Shown: positions 46,241 through 57,590 of the stretch, in pieces | Numbering within the stretch: position 1 is the stretch's first letter | Layout: each line of letters starts with the position of its first letter | NCBI GenBank assembly: GCA_021464415.1 | Contig: CM038469.1 | Span: 61,175,650-61,239,649 of the forward strand | DNA length: 64,000 nucleotides | Direction of reading: 5' to 3' | DNA from: Lonicera japonica | Taxonomy: Eukaryota > Streptophyta > Magnoliopsida > Dipsacales > Caprifoliaceae | The notes under the pieces: generated by a model | What the model was told of the DNA's origin: nothing | The model's database searches: none | What the model saw: only the letters and a program-made list of their open reading frames with translations | Program-made: the position numbers and the translations under genes

Positions 46241-47918
46241 CACATTTTCATTACACTACTTTTAGTTTGAGTTTTTTTTATGAAATTTTGGTGAGATGGT
46301 TTACTCATAAAAAAAATCATTTTTAATAAATTTCATAAAAAAATAATGCGTTTATCCCTTGAAATAAACAGTATTTATTATTCTTAAAGTAATAATTCTC
46401 TTAGAAGAGTATTTCTTATATAGATATACTTTAATAGAATCCCCAAGTACCATGGTACTAGTGAGTTTTAGTTTATGTCTCACCGTACCATTTAAACTAC
46501 AAATTTAATTATATAAATTGAACATTGTAGTGTTGTCTAAAAACATTTTTAATTTACGTGACATTTGATTAATTGAAACTCCATACAATGAAAATTGTTT
46601 TTGATCGATATAAAGAGTTTTTCATGCAAATAAAATATTTTGTTTATGTTTAATTAGTTTAAAATGATGAACATTAATTATATATAGGCTTCTTCTATGT
46701 ATTTTGTTTTACTTGTGTTTCTATTCTGCTTGACCAAAAATAAATAAATTATACATGTAACTTTATGATGTATAGTTGGTCCACAAGAAAATGCAAGAAA
46801 CGATCTAAAAGTAAATTATAACCTTTTTATTTACGGTATCCAATCAAATCACACACGTTGTCTTACATTTTTAGTAAACTAAACTTTTATAAAATAAAAA
46901 ATGCGTGTGGTATTCACTATTCACTTTGGTTGCCTTTTCTGTTCTGTTTTGTTTGAAGAGTGGATCATGTGAACTTACAAAGAAAGAATTGTGGCTTGCA
47001 GGGCATATAGGCAAGGAACAACCTTCAAAGCAAGGTTTTACCCTTGTTTGGAAACATTTTCAAATCCTCTCCTCTTTCTCTCTCTCAAAGAAAGAACAAA
47101 TGTTTTCCATTTTGAACATCCATTGTAAAGAATTCTGTTTCTTTCCTCCACGTACTCCTTTCATTTTCCTTTCAATTTCTTTTCTTTCTCTTTACACTAA
47201 AAAAATGTTAAAATAGATTGTGTATTGAGCAAAAACATATATAAATATAGTTTCGAGGAACATTAATAATAGTGAAATCAGAATGACATAAAATGTGTTT
47301 TCACAGACATACGGAAAAAAGTGGACACTTATAGATTGCATTTGATAAATTAGTTGAATTGATTAAAAATACTATTAATTTTAATGAAAAATTGAAAAAA
47401 GAGGCTAGTGATTTGACGAAATATTCTATAACATTTTGTGATTTTCATGGAAAATAAAATTTTGAACATTAAGTACAAGAATTTTTCCGTAGTATATGTC
47501 CTCTATCCTCCTTTATAAAAAAAAAAGAAAATTTTGTCAGAAAAAAACAAAAAGTAAGAGTTAATCTCACCACATCTCAACTTATTTTCTCTCTCTTAAA
47601 TTAGTTATTTTTCTTTTCATATATATATATATATATATATTAATTTTATATATATATTAATTTTACATAAAAAATAGTAGTGTTTTTGATCATTTTTCTA
47701 TTTTCTATTTTACGGCCCCTTAACAACAAAAGATAGTGAAAAATAGCCACCGAGTGGGGTTTTTCCGTGATTGAGTTATATTTTGGATCTTTTATTCTTT
47801 TTGGACAATTTTATATTGTCTATTGCTTGAGGTGGTCAAGCGATGTTCACAGTTGAACTTTTAAAATAAATTATTTTAACAACTCACAATTAGAATACAT
47901 TTCTCATACGGATCGGAC
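43770..47918. other. G6PDH 3' UTR and gene-free intergenic DNA
   Basis: About 4 kb of AT-rich sequence without a supported gene. It includes a compound (CA)n(TA)n microsatellite at 46202-46241 and an (AT)n tract at 47619-47641. The 103-codon open frame at 46905-47216 lacks an ATG at its start and any known motif. Confidence 0.6.
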
Positions 47919-47988
47919 CTTTAGCGACAGTTTTTCGTTGCGAATACATTGGGGATGCGTTTTTAGTAACGAAAAACTGTCGCTAAAG
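47919..47988. repeat. Hairpin-forming inverted repeat
   Basis: Arms CTTTAGCGACAGTTTTTCGTT (47919-47939) and its exact reverse complement (47968-47988) are separated by 28 bp. The palindrome GGTCCGTACGGACC follows at 47994-48007. TTTAGCGACAG-type arms occur in plant CACTA-like elements, so a small transposon remnant is likely. Confidence 0.8.
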
Positions 47989-48040
47989 ATCCCGGTCCGT
48001 ACGGACCGGTCCACATAAGAAAATTTACGCTCACAACTAA

Positions 48041-48778
48041 GGTGGTGTTTGATAAAAAATCTAAAAACTAAAAAAATTGTTTGTTTAGTTTTAAAAATTA
48101 TATCTTAATAAATTTTGTTTGTTTGAATATAACACATCTGAAAATTGATTTTTTTAATATGACAAGTTTGCCCTTTTTAGTTTATTTGGAGCACATGATT
48201 CTAAATGTATGAGGGTAAAATAGGTATTTTACACTTTTTAAAATTAAGTTTTCAATTTTTAGTGGAGAATTTACCACTTAAAACTTTAGATAAAAATTTT
48301 CAATTTTAAGTGGAGAAAATTAAGTTGGCACTAATTTTTATTTTTTTTTGTTTTAACAAACAACTTTAAAAGTTAAAACCACTTAAATCTGAAAACTTTG
48401 GCCATGTTTGATGGAGTGAGTTGAGTTTTTGAATTTTGTTAGTGTAAAAATAAGTTGAAAAGTTGAGTTTAGTTAAATTTGATTTTTGTTAGAGTTTTTT
48501 TTTTAACCAATTCAAGAAAACTCATTAAAAAAACTCAAAAATAATCACAATGAATCTTATTTTATAGATTTCGAGGAGTAAATTTTAAATATATATTTTT
48601 TAATCTAATTCCGATTTTTGAATTTAAAATTATAGTGTTTTACAAATTTTATGAGAGAAAAAGTAAAGTGAAATAATTTTTTGAGAAATATAAAATTAAA
48701 GTTGACTTTTTGATAAAAAATTAAAAAACAAACGGAGGTTAAGATTTTTAAATTTAAATAATGTTATCAAATAATACC
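48041..48778. mobile_element. Tourist-like MITE, possibly composite
   Basis: Ends GGTGGTGTTTGATAA and, reverse-complemented, GGTATTATTTGATAA, flanked by TAA at 48038-48040 and 48779-48781. Internally, GGCCATGTTTGATGGAGTG (about 48401) looks like the start of a second, nested MITE. Non-coding. Confidence 0.6.
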
Positions 48779-49530
48779 TAAGTCTCAAATTTTGACATGA
48801 TAAATAATAGTTTTTTAACTGTCTAACATTATTCATATATATTGATAGTGACATATTAATAAAATAAAACGAATCAAATAAAATAAAATAATTAATAAGA
48901 TAAATCGTACGAGAGCGCTACCGGCCATAATCTTTTATTGTTAGATTCCTTTTCAGGAAAAAAGTAATTCAACAAAGTATAAATTTTTGGTCGTAAGATT
49001 CCAAGTAAATACGATTTTTCAACAAAGATGCTTTGATTTCTTACGGTAAAGGTTGATACGATGTCGATATCACATTTAATAACTAAGTTTAATGGGTACA
49101 TTATCAATCTGTCCGACTAGGTGTAATAAAGGTACAATTCATCGAATTGTATTGCTAAAATAATATTATTTTTATTAAAATATAATATTATTTTAAAAAA
49201 TTATATTATATATTTTAATAATATAAATTATTATTTTGAGAATAATTAATGCCACCCTTGAACATTTGAATGTTACCACGCTGGTCTAACCAACATATTA
49301 AAACCACATTAATTTTTGTTCCTTTAAAATTATTAATTCTAAATGTATAAAGATTAAGACTCAAAGAAATAATTCACCAGGCAATTAGGTATAAGGGCTC
49401 ATTCTAATAATAATATAATTATAAAGAACACTTAAAAATTAGCCGTGTAAATTAAGGATACTGTACAAAAAATACACTAATACTCATTCCTTATAATATC
49501 GTCTAATTATGACACTAACAATAATCAGAA
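48779..49530. other. Intergenic, no gene seen
   Basis: AT-rich DNA between the MITE and the minisatellite. The 71-codon minus-strand frame at 48892-49107 has no recognisable family. Confidence 0.5.
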
Positions 49531-50412
49531 TGTGCTAAATGCATTTAGCACCTACTGGACAGCAATCAGATGGTACTAAATGCATTTAGCACCTCCTGGA
49601 CAGTAATCAGAGGGTGCTAAATGTATTTAGCACCACAACCAGAAGGTGCTAAATGCATTTAGCACCCCATTGGACAGCAAGCAGAGGGTGTTAAATGCAT
49701 TTAGCACCCCCTGGACAGCAACCAGAAGGTGCTAAATGCATTTAGCACTCTCTGGACAGCAACCAGATTGTGTTAAATGCATTAAGCACCACAACCAGAT
49801 GGTGCTAAATGCATTTAGCACCCTCTGGACAGCAACTAGAGAGTGTTAAATGTATTTAGCACCACAACCAGAAGGTGCTAAATGCATTTAGCACCCCCTG
49901 GACAGCAAGCAGATGGTGCTAAATGCATTTAGCACCTCCTTGACAGCAACCAGAACGTGTTAAATATTTTTAGCACTCGCTGGATAGCAACCAAAAGGTA
50001 CTAAATGTATTTAGCACCTTCTAGTACCACAACCAGAAGGTGCTAAATGCATTTAGCACACCCTGGACAGCAACCAGAAGGTGCTAAATGCATTTAACAC
50101 TCCCTGGACAGCAACCAGATGTTGTTAAATGCATTAAGCACCACTCCCTGGACAGCAACCAGATGGTGTTAAATGCATTAAGCACCACAACCAGAAGGTG
50201 CTAAATGCATTTAACACCCCCTGAACAGCAACCAAAATGTGCTAAATGCATTTAGCACTCATTGGACAGCAACCAGAGAGTGCTAAATGCATTTAACACC
50301 ACCTGGACAACAACTAGAAGGTGCTAAATGCATTTAGCACCTTCTGAACAACAAACAGAAGGTAGCACCACTTGGACATCAAACTAGAATGTGCTAAAAT
50401 GATTTTAGCACC
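49531..50412. repeat. Minisatellite with a 22-bp palindromic core
   Basis: About 22 tandem units. Each has the core GGTGCTAAATGCATTTAGCACC, a perfect palindrome, followed either by CCCTGGACAGCAACCAGAA (unit about 41 bp) or by ACAACCAGAA (unit about 32 bp). The last two or three units are degenerate. The core is more conserved than the linkers, although several copies carry single changes such as TTAACACC or ATTAAGC. No open frame runs through it. Confidence 0.95.
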
Positions 50413-52119
50413 ATTATAAAATAGAGAACAACAAAATTGATGAGATCAACATCCACTCAATTTATTTATATGTATATATATATGAATCGACGTAGGGTTC
50501 GTAAAAAAAAAAGGTGTTACGATCATATTTTTTTCAAACCCCGCTGGGCTGTCGAAATTGATCAATTTCGATAGCAAAACGACCTCTGATTGTCTTAATT
50601 TTTCGCGCAATTATAGTAACTTTGTTTTCCGAACAACATATCCAAAAATTAGCCAAATCTAACTGTTCGATCAAAAGTTATACATGTTTTACGATTGCAG
50701 ATCTATAAAGAAAAAGATGAAGAAGAAGAAGAAGAAGAATAATAAAAAGGAAAGTGAGAACGGCGCTCCTCTCGGCGACACGATCGGATAGTCAGGTGGT
50801 GGTGGTGGTAGAGGTGAGATTATTGGAGAGACAACTTCTCTTTTTCATTGTTCTCTATTTTCTCTCTCTGAACTATGTGTATGTAAGAGAGAATAATATG
50901 TCTTTTGTATAATTAGAATAAATGATATAGTAGGGTATTTTTATCCATCAACATTTATCATTTTCCTTAAAATAAATTAATATTATGAAAAGTGTCCTTA
51001 TTGTAAAACCAAATTATGAAATTAGTACCATTTCCCTTTATTAAACATGAGTCCGTCCTTAGAGTTATAAAATATTACGGAGCGATGCCTTATAACCCAT
51101 TATCTCATAATTCACATAATGCAAGAATGTAGATAGGGATAACAACAAAATCCAGCGCTTAATTTTTATGACCCAACCTAACTCTGATAGAGCAAGTTTT
51201 TTTGAAGTTTGTGTAAATTTAACTCATTTAGCACAATCTTGCTAAAACATAATATTTTTTAAAATACTCTTATAATATAATTAAATTTTCAGGCATGTCA
51301 AGGTGGGTTAGAGTGTTTATGGGTTTATGCATATATTATACTACATGTATGTATGAATTTTTTCAAAATAAAATTTACACCGAGTTGGGTTTGAGTTTGG
51401 GTTGGATTTATAATAAGCGGGTCGATTAAGTGGGTCGAGTTTAAGTTATGCCAAAACTAAACCTTACTTATTAATCAATAAATAGATGCCACGACATCTT
51501 GAGTTACTTTGATTCATTGCAAAAAAAAAATTGGTCTTTATTTTTGTCTTCGAGATGCCGAACACCCGCATTAGTATATGATTAATTTCTATTCAAAAAA
51601 CTAGTTGTTCTTGGCACACTTCTACAGAGAACCAAACTTCTTTAGGATAATATAAGAACAATTTGGTCACTTAAAAGTTAAAACGCAAATTACCATTTGC
51701 ATCACACGCCTTGCGAGTATATGACAATGTTATATATACTTTTGTGATTGTAAAAGATTATCAATGTTGATTTGCGTTAGAATTATACCAATATGAATTA
51801 GTCCGAACATAATAAATTTAGATTTCTTAAACAAAACATTTTTTTTTTGGTTCTAAAATTATCCCATGAAATGTTTGGGCTGGATTTTATACATCTTGAC
51901 TAATCTTCGTTCGTAATACGTAACTACTACTAACCAAAAATTATTTTAATAATATTAAAATTTAACTTTGAGAATATTAAACTAATTCTAAACTTATTTT
52001 AATAACAGGGAACTTGTAAATAAAATGTACTTTGTTAAGAAAGGTACCGCGAAAAACAGCTTACGGTACCAGGAGGGTTTGGTGGCTAAAGGGAATATAA
52101 AAATAGGTCACTATCCACC
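50413..52119. other. Intergenic, upstream of the SKIP14-like gene
   Basis: No supported gene. A GAAGAAGAAGAAGAAGAA tract lies at 50716-50740 and GGTGGTGGTGGT at about 50796. The section 51290-51460 has GGGTTTGAGTTTGGGTTGG-type motifs like those of hAT MITEs but clear ends were not found. Confidence 0.5.
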
Positions 52120-53025
52120 ACTAACTTGGTGAAACAATTTTTTCTCAAACTCACTCAACACGCGTCTCCACCAAACAAACCCCTCTCTCTCTCCACCAAA
52201 AATGGTTCTCCCTCCTTCCAAATTTGGCCTTCTTTTTCACTCCTAAAAGTATTCTATCATACATACGCACCCAATGTATATATCGATATCTCCTTAATAC
52301 TTCTTCTTCTTCTTCTTCTACTTCTTCGGTCAAACTTCTGATCCCGCGGTTAGCTTAGATTCCTTTATCATATAATTAAATTCTTTACACTACACCTACA
52401 TATATTTATATTTATATTTTCTTAATTTTACCTCTTGCCTAGGGTTTCTATATACAACAACACTCTTCAATTGATGCACAGGTTTGTTGTCATTCAATCA
52501 GTTCCTTTTCTTTTCAAGTTTAGGCTTTGATATTTTATTATACAGATAGATGGATGCATATCAATCAAGTTAGTTGATACCTGGATTTATTGTTTACTTG
52601 ATCTGTTTTTATCCTATCTTTTTGTTTCCTTTTAAGAATCTTAAGAGAAAACTTTGGAATTCGTAGTGATTTATTTGTCTTCATATAAGGGAAATTCTAG
52701 TGGCTCCGGAATCTTCATCCTAATTATAGGGTTTCTTTTCAAGTTTAGGCTCTGATATCTACATAAATTGATACGTATGAATTAAGTTACTTAATAGCTG
52801 GCTTCATTCGTTTTTTTTTTTTACCCCTATCTTTTTATTTCCTTTTAAGAATTTTAATATAAAATCTCTGTAATTTTTAGTGCTTTGTTTGTATCTTCAT
52901 ATAGCGCCCCCCCGCCCCGGCACCCGGGGGGTGTTGTGGCAGACTGGAATCTTAATTACAAGGTTTCTTCTTTTTGTGATTAGGTACAACATTGAAGTTT
53001 AGAGAGATTGTCTTCTTCAATCAAG
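52120..53025 (+). promoter_or_regulatory. Leader of the SKIP14-like gene with a 5' UTR intron
   Basis: Pyrimidine-rich sequence (CTCTCTCTCTCC at 52185, CTTCTTCTTCTTCTTC at about 52300) suggests the 5' leader. An acceptor TTTTTGTGATTAG ends at 52983, 42 bp before the ATG; the donor may be ACAG|GTTTG at 52482. A C/G-rich block at 52905-52931 stands out in this otherwise AT-rich stretch. Confidence 0.5.
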
Positions 53026-55501
53026 ATGGGAAGCTTCGTAGAGGAATGCACAAATACGATTAATGATGGTTTTGGTGATAATTGTAATTTCAATTTTGAA
53101 TCAAAGAGTTCTTATGATTGCGGAAAGGGTAGCATTGATAAGGTTTCTCAAGATATTGTTGATTTGTTGCCGTCTGATCCCTTTAGCATGGATATAAGTG
53201 CTAATTTCAAAGCAATGATAGATTGGATTGAGGAGTTTGAGGATGACATAGGGTTAAACACCCTTGGACTTGGGGTTAATTTCAAATCAAAGAGTTCTTA
53301 TGATTGCAGAAAGGATTACAGTGATATGGTTTCTGAAGATATTATTGATATTGTTGATTTGTTACCGTCTGATCCCTTTAGCATGGATATAAGTGCTAAG
53401 TTCCAGGCAATTATAGATTGGATTGAGGAGTTTGAGGATGATTTAGGGCTAAACACCCTTGGACTTGGGATTAATGAAACAGATATGAAGACGGGGGATG
53501 ATGAATTATGTGCTGGGTTCAATTTGATTTGGAAGGGACCAATGAGGTTAGTTGACATGAAGACCGAGGGAAAACTAGTTGGATCTTCAATGGAGAAAGA
53601 ATCTCTTGTGGATGGGTTGTGTGATAATTCTTCTTCAGTAGATGGTAACGTAGTAGAGGATTTAATGGGTTTTAGCTATGAAAAGTATTGTGTTAATAGC
53701 AATATTATAACTAAGGAAGCTAAAGGGCATGCAAAAAATTATTGCGATGACGATAGAGGTGATCCTCATGATGCTTTGTTTTTCGCTCTTGGTTATTTGG
53801 GAATAAGAGACCTTCTTTGTGTTGAAAGGGTTTGCAAGTCTTTGAAGGACGCAGTGCGGACCGATCCTCTTCTGTGGAAGAATATTTACATAGATAGGCC
53901 GTTGAGTGATAACATCACTGATGAAGCTCTTTTAAAGTTAACTAGTAGGGCTCAAGGTAGTCTTCAATGCTTGAGTCTTGTTCGGTGCTTCAAGATCTCA
54001 GATAATGGTATAAAGCATGTTCTTGAAAGAAATCCACAATTGACAAAGGTTGGTATATATTCATGAAAGCAAATCGATATTATGATCTTTTGCATTGATT
54101 CTTAATATTTATGTTTCTGTGTTGTTTTGAATATTTCTACACGTGAGTTGGGATACTTTGGACATATTCCTTCATAATACTTCTTATTAATTACATATGT
54201 GCTACGTAATTGTGCCCATAGTTTGTATCCCCCTCGAAGGGAATTGATTTATGTTCTTGTACAAATTATGTGCAGTTTGTATACCATCTTTGTCTATTGA
54301 CTTTTACGTATCATTGCAATCTTGGTTTCTCACATTTTTGTAGCATTTAATATACACTTGATTTTATTTTTTTAGGATTTGTGGGAAAATTCTGAGGTTT
54401 CACTTTTAGAATAAAACATCATACCTGAATATTTTACTTTGTTAGAATAGTCTCTTAAGCCAAAGTTACTAGAAAGCTCTAATCGGCGACTTTTGCACTT
54501 TTTTACCTCGTAATACGAGCAAAGTGCTCCATAATATAGTTGTTTCTTAACCAGTTCCTCTTTTGGAAGTCCATTTGGTGGCCAAGCTAGATTTTTATAC
54601 AAATAATTTCAGGGCTTTTTAGTTTATCCCCGGTTTTGTATGTGAAGTTAGACACACCTCCTTTGTCCCTTCATGCAAGGGAATCTCAAAAATCACATAA
54701 AAACGGGGGTCAAGTCAAAGGATTACGTTGAAAAATTTTGGACACTGCACCTCACTTTTACGTAATTCTTTGTGATTCCCTCTCATGCAGGGGCAAAGTA
54801 TAACGATAATGAACATAGCAGGGTTAATATAATTTCACATTATGAATAGGGGGCAAAGTAAGAAAACCTGATAGTTTTACTTGTTTTATTTGAGATCGAT
54901 TTGAAGTTACGCTTCGTGTTTTGACAGTCTTTTGTTTGTAAATAGTTTCATGTTTCTAGGGAGACCTAACAATTTTATGCTCCTTTCAATGCAGCTAAGT
55001 GTTCCAGGATGTGTGAGAATCAGCCTTGAAGGTATCCTGTGTAACTTAAAGGTCTTCAATTCTGCTGGTACAAGTGGAATAAAGCACCTAAGAACTGGTG
55101 GGATGCTTAGTGTAACAAAAAGGCACTTTGAAGAGTTGAAGTTTTTGCTAGGTGCAGATAATCAAAATCAGCCATGTACCAACAAACCTCGATTCTACCA
55201 TGGGCCGCATATGTATCTCTCGTTTGATGATGATCGTGCCATCGACATTGAGACATGCCCGAGGTGCAAGAAAGTCAGGCAAGTCTACGATTGCCCAAAA
55301 GAGAGTTGCCACAGTGCCAACCAGCTGTGCAAGGCTTGTACTTTCTGCATTGCTCGTTGTATTAATTGTGGTTGCTGCATTGATGGACATGCTTATGAGG
55401 AGACATTTTGTCTAGACTTGATTTGTTTAGATTGTTGGAAGCAGCTCTTGAATTGCCAAGAGTCGTTAGTGGACGTGATTTCTGGTAGGCATTTCGTCTA
55501 G
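53026..55501 (+). CDS. SKIP14: F-box protein, SKIP14-like
   Basis: Predicted substrate receptor of an SCF ubiquitin ligase, binding an ASK/SKP1 adaptor through its F-box. Exons 53026-54048 and 54995-55501 give 509 aa (Arabidopsis SKIP14 about 450). The F-box spans about residues 246-292, containing GYLGIRDLLCVERVCKSLKD and TDPLLWKNIYID. A short leucine-rich-repeat-like region follows (TSRAQGSLQCLSLVRC, then VLERNPQLTK and LSVPGCVRISLEGIL across the exon junction). The C-terminus is Cys-rich from residue 429 (CPRCKKVRQVYDCP, then CKACTFCIARCINCGCCID), a probable metal-binding module present in the family. Oddity: residues 24-85 and 86-150 are a tandem duplication of the module with DLLPSDPFSMDISA, which occurs once in Arabidopsis; this explains the extra length. 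The target protein is unknown. Confidence 0.92.
53095..53475 (+). repeat. In-frame tandem duplication inside SKIP14-like exon 1
   Basis: Unit 1 is 53095-53280 (186 bp) and unit 2 is 53281-53475 (195 bp). They are nearly identical over most of their length; unit 2 has nine extra bases adding one repeat of the IID tripeptide. Both units remain open, so each encodes a copy of the acidic DPFSMDIS module. Confidence 0.93.
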
Positions 55502-57330
55502 ACTTGCTCTGTTTTAGATTGTCGAAGAGCTTTTGAAGGGGGGATGTGCAAGTGCCCTAATTCTTCATCAGCCTGCAAGGTATTACTTTTAATTCCGTGG
55601 GTACAAGTAATCTGATGTTTATATATTACCTTTAGGGTGTGGATTTGGATTTAGAACCGCACTTACCATCCTTGGCTTTGGATCTGATCCAAAGTGGAAC
55701 CTGATGTGACTTTCTTTGCTTTACTGAAATCCAAAATTGCCAATTTCACTTGCAGTGTATAATTGGCAATTTCAATTGCAGTGTATGGATTATGAGTCTT
55801 TATATGTGAATTTACCAATTTAGGATCTTTCAAACCAAAATGGACACTACAATGTTGCTTCTAATGGAGGGTTGGAGGAAAACTATAATCTTGCTTCTAA
55901 TAGAGAGTTGGAGGAAAGAGCAAGCAGCAGCGTCACTCTTTTCTGCCTGAGCTAAATGTGTTGTGCTTGAAGGATAAAGTGCCACGATACAATTTGTGAG
56001 CATTAAAAAGCTATAAACATGCACACAGGAAGAGGAAGAAGATGAATAACGTAGAGTGATGGTGTTGGCCAAGATTGGAAGGAAAAGGTTTTAGAGTACT
56101 GTCTTCTCCTATCAACTTCTCTTTTGTGGCTTGGTGTTCGGGTTGTTCTTTTTTCAAATGTATGTTAAATTATATTTGTGGTTTGTTTATTCAAACTCTT
56201 GTCCTTGAGTTTATGTCACTACCTCTTTCGTAAACTGGATCGCTAAGCAGATCTATAGTTGGGGGTGCTATTTGTGTTGGAAGTTTTCATTAATCTAAAA
56301 CGAGGACAACAAAAATACTCGCACGTGTTTTTTTGTTTTGTTCTGTTGTTGTTGTTGTTGATGATTTTAAGGTATCTGTGTGTATCTTTCTTTACATATG
56401 AAGTGAGCAAAGGGAATATGGTTTATGTATTTCTGGCTCTTTATTATACTTAAAATGGATTTTTTTACTTTCTTTCTTGTATGGGGATAGTTTATTTTTA
56501 CAAATACTATGCCTGTTCGTGTGAACATCAGGTATTCAGGTTTACTCTTTATTAGTATTTTTAAGGGCAATGAATCTAGCGTTGGTGATGAAAGGATCAA
56601 TTTAACATACTGACCGTGGATGAAGTCAATGTGTTGATTTCAAGGCAAAACTGTTAGTTTTGAAGAGCCTCCCTCAGCAATCTTTTGATAGCCAAATAAC
56701 TGAACCGAATCACTGAACCAATCTGTTAAAAATTGAAACTGAAATTGAGTAGTTTCTATTTGGGTTTGGAGTGTGTTAGTACCGAATGAAACCGGACCAG
56801 ATTTAATCAATTGCATGCTATACGACAGTCATTTTGTTTTGTATGATATGATATGGCATTATGATGTGCATGTATTGTTGCTTGAATTTTATAAAATTAA
56901 TATCTTCTCAACAATAATATTGAACATAACTAATAGTTATCAAGAATCTAGTGTCACAAAAATGGGTATATAATTTTACTGCTTTACAATCAAATAATTT
57001 GATAGACTAATCAATGAGAGAAATTTCAATAGCAAAAATTTAGAAGAGATTAAAATAAAAGAAATGACTTCTTTTTTAAAAATAAAATAAAATTTTGACC
57101 CATAATTCAAGGTCAATGTGCACAAGGCTACATCGATCTGGGAAATACATTAAATTATTTAAAAAAGCAAATAAACCAAAACTAAAATTTTTCATTTGAA
57201 TTTGAGCTTGAAAATTTTAAAAATCAAATCTAAATTGAACAATTTTTTGTTTTTAATTCAATTTAAGCTTAATTCCCTCTAATTTTTACGAAACTGTAAC
57301 AGAAAACACACCTAACGAACAGGTACCGAA
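55502..57330. other. SKIP14-like 3' UTR and intergenic DNA
   Basis: The first part is the 3' UTR, including a 50-bp partial repeat of the coding end (see findings). TTGCTTCTAAT-AGGGTTGGAGGAAA-type sequence repeats twice at 55855-55918. A (GTT)n tract lies at about 56342-56359. No further gene is seen. Confidence 0.5.
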
Positions 57331-57590
57331 GCTTTTCGTTGCAAAATTGTCACTCTGCGGGAAAGTGTAGAATAAAGGTCAATGTTGACGACCTTTTTAC
57401 GAAAAATCAACGGCAGACCTTATCCAGATCAACCCGAATTCCACGTCACTGCGACCTTTTTTTCGCACTCTACATCTCTCCCCCCTCTCTCTGTTCGCAT
57501 TTTCCACTCTCTAAAACACAACTTTCGACTCATTCGAGTCTAATGTATCCCTAATTCGTCAGTAATTAGGGTTTTCACTCTTTCTCAGCT

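Noticed and set aside
46905..47216. 103-codon frame with a signal-peptide-like start
   Set aside because: The frame starts at a non-ATG codon, the rest is low-complexity, and nothing around it supports a gene.
49531..50412. CRISPR-like array (regular palindromic repeats)
   Set aside because: This is a plant nuclear locus; the spacers are not unique but repeat two linker types, so it is a minisatellite.
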